From Allomuricauda sp. (GTDB lineage: Bacteria > Bacteroidota > Bacteroidia > Flavobacteriales > Flavobacteriaceae), in assembly GCA_030148335.1 (NCBI GenBank), contig JASBTQ010000004.1, forward strand, positions 1 through 36,429: a stretch of DNA of 36,429 nucleotides, given 5' to 3'. Numbering within the stretch: the first letter of the stretch is position 1; every line of letters begins with the position of its first letter. The notes under the pieces were generated by a model. It searched no databases, had not been told where the DNA came from, and saw nothing but the letters and a program-made list of their open reading frames with translations. The position numbers were made by a program, and so were the translations under genes. Positions 31,568 through 36,429 of this stretch are shown piece by piece.

Positions 31568-32347
31568 TTAAATGGTTCTGAGCACTTGCATTTCGAAGTT
31601 CACTTGCTCATCAACTTTGGGAAATTCCGCCAAGAATTGGTTGTACAGGAACGAAAGGTGTTTCATGTCTTTGTCCGTTCTGCAAAGGATGGCCATTTGC
31701 TGTACGGTTTCCAAAAGACCAAAGGTTTTCATCATCCGTAGGTTGGGGACCACTTTCTGGCAAGCAAGGTCCAAGGATTCATGGTCCTCATTTTTGATGT
31801 GGACATGTGCGCTGCCAATGAACTCCAGAACATTTTGCCTGAACATCCGCACCAATTCTTCCATAAGGTCCATTTGGCCCATGCATTCCTCCAAAACGGA
31901 TTTCAGGCTTATGCTGTGGTCCGCATCCGGTTCGAGGTTTCTTTCGATGGTATGAAAATATGCAGGCATAGAGTTTCCTATATTCGTTTTATTGTTTTCT
32001 TGGCTTTGGACCAATGTCCTCAGTGCTTGTAGCAGTTCCCGTTGTTCGTTGTTTAGCTGGGTGTTTTCCAGGGCATTGATCAATTTCATAATTGTGGGCT
32101 GCTTTTGGGGCGTTTTTTGTCGGTCCGCAGGGTTCCCCCCCAAACCTTGAATGCCCGCCCTTTGGCAAATTTCTTCGAGCTGTTTGATTTCGCTCACGCC
32201 AAAGACTTTGTCTTCCAGCCCATGTTTGAATACTTCAAAGGATTTTTTCAGTTCACCAGCCTCTACCGTGCCCAGTTCCTCATATGAAAAAGAGCTCAAT
32301 CCTATTTCCAGTTTTTCCAAGTATGAAAGCAGTTCTCGTGTTCCCAA
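31568..32347 (-). CDS. hypothetical protein with degenerate Hpt-like domain
   Basis: 259 residues from a TTG (32347); there is no ATG before residue 85 and an in-frame stop lies 21 bp upstream of the TTG. The N-terminal part (about 1-50) is helical (SYEELGTVEAGELKKSFEVFKHGLEDKVFG), then a low-complexity linker. Residues about 165-245 resemble a Bacteroidota Hpt domain: ELVRMFRQNVLEFIGSAHVHIKNEDHESLDLACQKVVPNLRMMKTFGL aligns with the F...v...i..l..ai..kD......aHk.KP.L.mmG pattern, but a Gln occupies the phospho-accepting His position. The match is by eye only. It shares an operon with the 117-residue protein 12 bp downstream. Confidence 0.55.
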   Translation of the reverse strand: MGTRELLSYLEKLEIGLSSFSYEELGTVEAGELKKSFEVFKHGLEDKVFGVSEIKQLEEICQRAGIQGLGGNPADRQKTPQKQPTIMKLINALENTQLNNEQRELLQALRTLVQSQENNKTNIGNSMPAYFHTIERNLEPDADHSISLKSVLEECMGQMDLMEELVRMFRQNVLEFIGSAHVHIKNEDHESLDLACQKVVPNLRMMKTFGLLETVQQMAILCRTDKDMKHLSFLYNQFLAEFPKVDEQVNFEMQVLRTI

Positions 32348-32477
32348 AATTGTACGGGTAAAAAGTTAATATTCCATACTAAAAATCTGTATAAAACCAA
32401 GGGATCACAATTTATTGTTCCGTAGGATTCGGATTTTGTTGTCAAATTGCGTTATTTGTAGGTGTAAAAAACCGACC

Positions 32478-33761
32478 ATGAAACACTTTTATCTTTTCTG
32501 TAGCCTCGTCCTGTTCATTTCCTGCGGGGAAAAGCAACCCAAAAAAGCTGAAACCTTGGAAGAAAAAGCACAACGGATCCATGATTCCGTCATCACAATT
32601 GATACACATGATGATATCAACATCAACAATTTTACGGACAGCATCAACTATACCCAACGACTGGACACCCAGGTGAACCTTCCCAAAATGGAGGAAGGCG
32701 GATTGGATGTGGCCTGGCTGATAGTTTACACCGGACAGGACTCCCTGAACACCGAGGGTTATGCCAAGGCATCCGAGAATGCAATCTCCAAATTTGAGGC
32801 CATCCATAGACTGTGCGAGGAAATCGCCCCAGACCAAATAGAACTGGCCCTGAATTCTGCCGATGTGAGACGAATTGTTGCCGCTGGGAAGAAAGTGGCC
32901 ATGATCGGGGTCGAAAACGCCTATCCGATCGGAGAGGATATGTCCAAATTTGAAGAATATCATAAGCGGGGAGCACGCTATATTTCATTGGCACACAATG
33001 GGCATAGCCAATTTAGCGACTCCAATACCGGAGAACAGGATAGTATTTGGCTGCATAACGGACTTAGCGAACTGGGCAAGCAAGCAGTTGTCGAAATGAA
33101 CCGATTGGGGATCATGATCGATATCTCCCACCCTTCCAAAGAGGCCATGGTACAGATGGTGGAACTGTCAAAGGCTCCCATTATCGCTTCCCACTCCTCT
33201 GCACGGGCATTGTGCGGACATAGCCGAAACCTGGATGATGAGCAGCTTTTGATGCTGAAGGAAAATGGAGGTGTGGTACAGACAGTCGCTTTTAGTTCTT
33301 ATTTGAATACAGAAAAGCATGAGGCGCGTGCCGAATACATGAAGGGTGTATATCAAAAAGTGGCCGATTCCCTTGGGATTGCATGGTATGAGCGTTCCCA
33401 ATTCTCTTCATTGACACCGGAACAACGTGATACATTTTTTGCCAATTATGGCAAAGTAAGGGATATTGGAGAAGAATTGGCGGAAAAGGATCCGAATGTT
33501 CCACCCGCCGTAAATGTTTCCGACTTTGTGGACCATATTGATTACATTGTGAAGTTGATCGGGATAGACCATGTCGGTATCAGCTCCGATTTTGACGGAG
33601 GTGGCGGTATTGAAGGTTGGTCGGATGCTTCGGAGACCTTCAATGTGACCTTGGAATTGGTGAAACGTGGCTATTCCGAAGAGGACATTGCCAAATTGTG
33701 GGGCGAAAACCTATTGCGTGTGCTGGACGAAGTTCAGGCCATCGCCAAGACCATCAATTAA
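32478..33761 (+). CDS. membrane dipeptidase (peptidase M19), lipoprotein
   Basis: 427 residues from ATG 32478, chosen because it begins a lipoprotein signal (lipobox LFISC, Cys16); a start at 32415 adds a non-signal extension. The M19 zinc ligands are visible: IDTHDDI (His44, Asp46) at the start, MIGVENAYPIG (Glu), IDISHPSKEAM and IASHSSARAL (His residues), and HVGISSDFDGGGG near the end. The product hydrolyses dipeptides, including D-amino-acid-containing ones, at the cell envelope. The stop is 3 bp from the convergent thioesterase stop. Confidence 0.93.
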   Translation: MKHFYLFCSLVLFISCGEKQPKKAETLEEKAQRIHDSVITIDTHDDININNFTDSINYTQRLDTQVNLPKMEEGGLDVAWLIVYTGQDSLNTEGYAKASENAISKFEAIHRLCEEIAPDQIELALNSADVRRIVAAGKKVAMIGVENAYPIGEDMSKFEEYHKRGARYISLAHNGHSQFSDSNTGEQDSIWLHNGLSELGKQAVVEMNRLGIMIDISHPSKEAMVQMVELSKAPIIASHSSARALCGHSRNLDDEQLLMLKENGGVVQTVAFSSYLNTEKHEARAEYMKGVYQKVADSLGIAWYERSQFSSLTPEQRDTFFANYGKVRDIGEELAEKDPNVPPAVNVSDFVDHIDYIVKLIGIDHVGISSDFDGGGGIEGWSDASETFNVTLELVKRGYSEEDIAKLWGENLLRVLDEVQAIAKTIN

Positions 33762-33764
33762 GGA

Positions 33765-34175
33765 TCAAGAGTTTTCCTCCTTTTCCTTTTTGGCCAACCG
33801 GTCCTTTACGTACTCGATCTTGGTCTTGCCGTGGGGCTTGGGGTTTCCCTTTTCATCGAGGTTCACCATGATGATGTTGTCCACGGTGACAATGCTTTCG
33901 TGCGTCATTTTGTTCCTGACCTCGCAGTTCAGGGAGATGGAAGTCGTCCCGAATTTGATCACATCAATGCCGATTTCTATGATATCGCCCTCCACGGCTG
34001 TACTCATAAAGTTGATTTCGGACATATATTTGGTGACCACTTTCTTGTTCTCCAACTGAATGATGCTGTACAGGGCAGCTTCCTCATCCACCCAGGCCAG
34101 TACCCTACCGCCAAAAAGAGTTCCATTGGCGTTCAAATCTTCTGGTTTTACCCATTTCCTTGTATGAAATCGCAT
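33765..34175 (-). CDS. acyl-CoA thioesterase (YciA-like hotdog)
   Basis: 136 residues from ATG 34175; the track-like earlier TTG start (34202) is inside the -7 element region and adds a non-family extension. A single hotdog domain: VKPEDLNANGTLFGGRVLAWVDEEAALYS has the conserved N..G..fGG..l..iD motif, then TSISLNCEVRNKMTHESIVTVDNIIMVNLDEKGNPKPHGK. It hydrolyses acyl-CoA in the cytoplasm, probably as a hexamer. A TACCTTTG -7 element reads on this strand at 34207-34200. Confidence 0.9.
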   Translation of the reverse strand: MRFHTRKWVKPEDLNANGTLFGGRVLAWVDEEAALYSIIQLENKKVVTKYMSEINFMSTAVEGDIIEIGIDVIKFGTTSISLNCEVRNKMTHESIVTVDNIIMVNLDEKGNPKPHGKTKIEYVKDRLAKKEKEENS

Positions 34176-34341
34176 GGTTGAAACTTTTAAAATTTGGAAC
34201 AAAGGTAGCGCAATATCGCAAAGGTTTTCTTTGGCGAGGGAGTGAATTTTCCCTAATTGCCGATTTGGAATATTTCAATATCAGAGAGTACGGAGTCGAT
34301 AAAATTGAAAGCTCCAGATCTCAAAATTGATGATTCAGAGG

Positions 34342-35241
34342 TCAACCGAACAGATCCCCCAAGGTGTTCAAGGTATTTTTGGGGATGTGTAAGTCACATC
34401 CCAGTGCCGGGTTGAGTCGTTTGATGAGATAGGCCGAGAGCAAAGGGGATTCGAGTTCCATGTTCTGGTGCACGAAGAAGTGAATGTTTTTCAATCCGTG
34501 TGATTTCCATGTGGACAAGCGTTCAATCCAGTCATCCAATCGGGGGTAATCGGATTGATGGTTTGCCCCCACGTAGCGGATAAAGGCCTCATTGTTGGTA
34601 AGGCGCATGTGCATCAGGTCCCTCCTGCCCGCCGTATCCACCAGCACATTGGCTATGCCGTTCTCCTGCAACAAATGGTAGAGTTCCCCGGCCACTTTTT
34701 CATCATTGAACCAATCCGTATGCCGGAACTCCAAGGCCAAGGGAAATTCTTTGGGCCAATATTCCACAAACCGCACTACCCTGTCCCAGTTTTTGGACCC
34801 AAAATTGTTGTGCATCTGCAAAAAAATGGTGCCCAGCTTTTCCCTTAGCAATGCGGTCACTTCCAAATAGCGATCTACCACGGGATATACTTGCTCGTTA
34901 AGACGGCGTAAATGGCTCACCTCATTGCTCATTTTTGGGAAGAACTTAAATCCCTCCGGGGTCTTTTCATACCATTTCTCATACTGCTCAGCTGGAAAAA
35001 TACGGTAGAAAGTGGCGTTGAGTTCTATACAATTGAACTGGGAGGAATAGTAGGCCAACTCGTCCTTGGTGCCCCTGGGGTAAAAATTCTTGAGGTCCTG
35101 ACGGTTCCATTTCGCGCAGCCCACATAGACTTGCGTATCGCCATCTTCCCTATATTTTGAAAGAAGGGCCGCCGTGTCGGGATGGTCCTTCGGGATGGTG
35201 AAGTCGATAAGCTCTGGATGTTCTACCTTTCCGAATTTCAT
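34342..35241 (-). CDS. DUF72 family protein (YecE-like)
   Basis: 299 residues. TIM-barrel-like DUF72: VYVGCAKWNRQDLKNFYPRGTKDELAYYSSQFNCIELNATFYRIF is the opening (v..G...w....fYp......eL.yYa..f..vE.n.tfY), and FKFFPKMSNEVSHLRRL, GTIFLQMHNNFG, LALEFRHTDWF, NVLVDTAGRRDLMHMRLTNNEAFIRYVGAN follow. The function is not known. The start is 17 bp after the higA stop, so it may be read through from the higBA promoter. A 166-bp spacer (34176-34341) before the thioesterase holds no gene. Confidence 0.9.
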   Translation of the reverse strand: MKFGKVEHPELIDFTIPKDHPDTAALLSKYREDGDTQVYVGCAKWNRQDLKNFYPRGTKDELAYYSSQFNCIELNATFYRIFPAEQYEKWYEKTPEGFKFFPKMSNEVSHLRRLNEQVYPVVDRYLEVTALLREKLGTIFLQMHNNFGSKNWDRVVRFVEYWPKEFPLALEFRHTDWFNDEKVAGELYHLLQENGIANVLVDTAGRRDLMHMRLTNNEAFIRYVGANHQSDYPRLDDWIERLSTWKSHGLKNIHFFVHQNMELESPLLSAYLIKRLNPALGCDLHIPKNTLNTLGDLFG

Positions 35242-35258
35242 TGGAATACTAGGAATTG

Positions 35259-35561
35259 TTATGCAACATTTTTGGTGTCAAACTTTTCTATTTCGTCCAA
35301 TTCGTTTTTTTTCTGGGCCTGTTCCTCTTCGATATCAAAGTCATCTTGAAGGCCGAGCCAGAATTTCGCCGAATTGCCAAAATATTTACTGAGCCGAAGC
35401 GCTGTGTCGGCAGTAATCCTACGCCTACCTTTTAATATCTCAGAAATTCTTGTCTGTGGTATTTTCAAATCTTTTGAAAGCCGATAAGCCGAAATTTCAA
35501 GAGGCTCAAGAAATTCAAGATTCAAAACCTCACCAGGATGTACATTTGCCAACTTTTCCAT
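35259..35561 (-). CDS. higA: HigA-family antitoxin (XRE)
   Basis: 100 residues. The helix-turn-helix at about 10-75 (HPGEVLNLEFLEPLEISAYRLSKDLKIPQTRISEILKGRRRITADTALRLSKYFGNSAKFWLGLQ) is the HigA/VapI pattern, with the HPGEVL opening and the FW..LQ..yD tail typical of the family; a Glu/Asp-rich C-terminus follows. It neutralises HigB and represses the operon. It is encoded after the toxin, as usual for higBA, with a 10-bp gap. Confidence 0.93.
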   Translation of the reverse strand: MEKLANVHPGEVLNLEFLEPLEISAYRLSKDLKIPQTRISEILKGRRRITADTALRLSKYFGNSAKFWLGLQDDFDIEEEQAQKKNELDEIEKFDTKNVA

Positions 35562-35571
35562 TTCAATTTTT

Positions 35572-35853
35572 TTAATGATAATCTATTATTTCAACCTCGC
35601 TTGCATTTCCATATTCCCATCGAAAAATGATTCTCCATTGTTTGTTGATTCTAATGCTGTAAAATTCGCTCAACTTTCCAGTGAGTTTTTCAAGCCGATT
35701 GGAGGGCGGGATTCGTAAATCCGCAATATCTTGTGAGTTGTTGAGCATTCTCAGCTTTCGTCGCCCCGTATTTTGTATGTCAAGGGGTATTTTTTTGACT
35801 CGGATACCGTTCCAAATTCTCTCGGTTTCTTTTGAGCCAAAAGACACAATCAT
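35572..35853 (-). CDS. higB: HigB-family ribosome-dependent mRNA interferase
   Basis: 93 residues of the RelE/HigB superfamily. IVSFGSKETERIWNG opens the fold, RKLRMLNNSQDIADLRIPPSNRLEKLTG is the conserved L..l..a..l.dL..pp...le.L.g, and FYSIRINKQWRIIFRWEYGNASEVEIIDYH is the core sheet with the catalytic Arg and His/Tyr residues. It cleaves mRNA on the ribosome under stress. First gene of the module; a palindromic operator lies 12 bp upstream of its ATG. Confidence 0.93.
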   Translation of the reverse strand: MIVSFGSKETERIWNGIRVKKIPLDIQNTGRRKLRMLNNSQDIADLRIPPSNRLEKLTGKLSEFYSIRINKQWRIIFRWEYGNASEVEIIDYH

Positions 35854-35864
35854 ACTCCTGATTT

Positions 35865-35877
35865 ACGTTACTAACGT
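35865..35877. promoter_or_regulatory. palindromic operator of higBA
   Basis: ACGTTA-C-TAACGT is a perfect 13-bp palindrome with its centre 18 bp upstream of the higB start. It begins directly after the -7 element, so a bound HigA would cover the transcription start. Confidence 0.65.
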
Positions 35878-35909
35878 CAAAAGTAAGTATTTTTCAGAAA
35901 ACATCAAAA
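35878..35909 (-). promoter_or_regulatory. Bacteroidota-type promoter of higBA
   Basis: On the minus strand TTTTG (35909-35905), a 19-bp spacer and TACTTTTG (35885-35878) match the TTTG/TTG-N19-TAnnTTTG consensus exactly. The palindromic operator directly abuts the downstream end. Confidence 0.7.
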
Positions 35910-36064
35910 TTTATGAGATCTAGTAGGTGTATATACACAACACGCAAGGTTTTGCAAAGGTTGGGCCACACATGATCCTCACTGCCTGCTCCTCCAGCGG
36001 CTGATTAAAGCCAAATTACAAAGGTCCATTAAACTTCTACTGCTGATGGACAAGGATAACAGGA

Positions 36065-36140
36065 AGAAGAACAGAGAAACAGAGAAACAGAGAAACATCT
36101 AATTTCGAAGTTGGACATTCGTCTGTTTCTCTGTTCTTCT
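36065..36140. repeat. 16-bp inverted repeat with a triplicated octamer next to the helicase gene end
   Basis: agaagaacagagaaac (36065-36080) is the exact reverse complement of gtttctctgttcttct (36125-36140), 44 nt apart; the left side continues with two more copies of agagaaac (octamer triplicated through 36096). It ends 3 bp beyond the helicase stop, so it could end its transcript, though it lacks a clean U-tract. The spacer 35910-36064 holds no gene that I can support. Confidence 0.65.
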
Positions 36141-36142
36141 GT

Positions 36143-36429
36143 TTATACAATCCGCAGCTTGGCATAGTTGAGCATGATTTTTTTCTCTCCATTCTTTTCA
36201 AACAAAATGGTGGCCACCGGGTTGTGGGCAGAACCTTCTACGCTGGACACGGTTCCGAAACCAAATTTCTGGTGTTCTACTTTTTGTCCGGCCTGTAGTT
36301 GTGAAGTATCGCTCGCCACAAAATCGGCAGACGGTACATGTGTTACCACTTTGGGTGGTTGTACCGGCAGGTATTCGGGTTTGGCAGATGGTTTGCGACT
36401 TGGTGGCGGACCATATTTTCTTTCGGCTG
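36143..36429 (-). CDS. C-terminus of UvrD/PcrA DNA helicase (partial)
   Basis: 95 codons in the window, open to the right edge; the stop is at 36143. The end of the protein, LQAGQKVEHQKFGFGTVSSVEG and NPVATILFEKNGEKKIMLNYAKLRIV, is the Tudor/SH3-like C-terminal domain of PcrA/UvrD that binds RNA polymerase. It is preceded by a proline-rich linker (KYGPPPSRKPSAKPEYLPVQPP). The ATPase part is outside the window, so activity cannot be judged. Function in repair and transcription-coupled processes is from family knowledge. Confidence 0.85.
   Translation of the reverse strand, partial: AERKYGPPPSRKPSAKPEYLPVQPPKVVTHVPSADFVASDTSQLQAGQKVEHQKFGFGTVSSVEGSAHNPVATILFEKNGEKKIMLNYAKLRIV

Noticed and set aside
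36061..36100. possible CRISPR array from repeated agagaaac
   Set aside because: The repeats are 8-bp tandem units without spacers; no CRISPR-like repeat-spacer structure or cas gene is present.

Overview
The window looks like a chromosomal segment of a marine Flavobacteriaceae bacterium (Bacteroidota). A Muricauda/Allomuricauda/Flagellimonas-type genome is my best guess from protein style, but this is an inference. Supporting signs are: a 287-residue housekeeping-type sigma factor beginning MRQLKI; lipoproteins with short Bacteroidota-style signal peptides; DUF4251, DUF1835, DGPF/ECF42 and SUI1 genes typical of the phylum; a MutS2 without a Smr domain; and promoter-like TTG-N19-TAnnTTTG elements of the Bacteroidota primary sigma factor.

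Layout. 1-1724: an AT-rich ParB-like gene runs off the left edge and is tailed by 48-bp direct repeats that resemble the end of an IS21-type element. Three direct repeats at a 21-bp period lie in front of a gene broken by an in-frame TAG. 1731-8953 (all minus strand): a PQQ-type sugar dehydrogenase lipoprotein, a tandem 150-bp repeat, DUF4251 lipoprotein, DMT exporter, small coiled-coil protein, Gly-zipper/OmpA lipoprotein, lipocalin-like lipoprotein and a fused alpha-beta 2-oxoacid dehydrogenase E1. 9064-13907 (plus): 2OG-Fe(II) oxygenase, a DUF433/PIN-like toxin-antitoxin pair, SUI1-like factor, DUF1835 protein, nucleoside phosphorylase and a substrate-binding-like protein without a signal peptide. 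13910-14683 (minus): uracil-DNA glycosylase coupled to a 34-residue membrane peptide. 14804-16975: mutS2.

17157-22988 (plus): an AT-rich orphan membrane protein between inverted 9-bp repeats, a Tat-exported Gfo/Idh/MocA oxidoreductase, an unknown protein, an outer-membrane beta-barrel protein, and a notable fusion of an XRE DNA-binding domain, a DUF4870 membrane domain and a periplasmic serine beta-lactamase-like domain. 23057-24984: aguB-aguA, the last two steps from agmatine to putrescine. 25155-26759: a DGPF/YCII protein coupled to an ECF42-type sigma factor. 26787-29694 (minus): a glycosyltransferase and a superfamily 2 helicase. 29940-30803: an RpoD-type sigma factor. 30863-32347 (minus): two similar 32-33 residue peptides behind two uncharacterised proteins, one with a degenerate Hpt-like domain. 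32478-36429: a membrane dipeptidase, acyl-CoA thioesterase, DUF72 protein, a higBA module with a clear promoter and operator, and the 3' end of a UvrD/PcrA helicase.

Most of the window is ordinary chromosome with co-directional small operons. The observations I would look at first are the XRE-DUF4870-beta-lactamase fusion (21234-22988), the paired micropeptides (30863-31087), the 21-bp-period operator with the amber-broken gene (1071-1724), and the cassette-like AT-rich locus (17132-17690).
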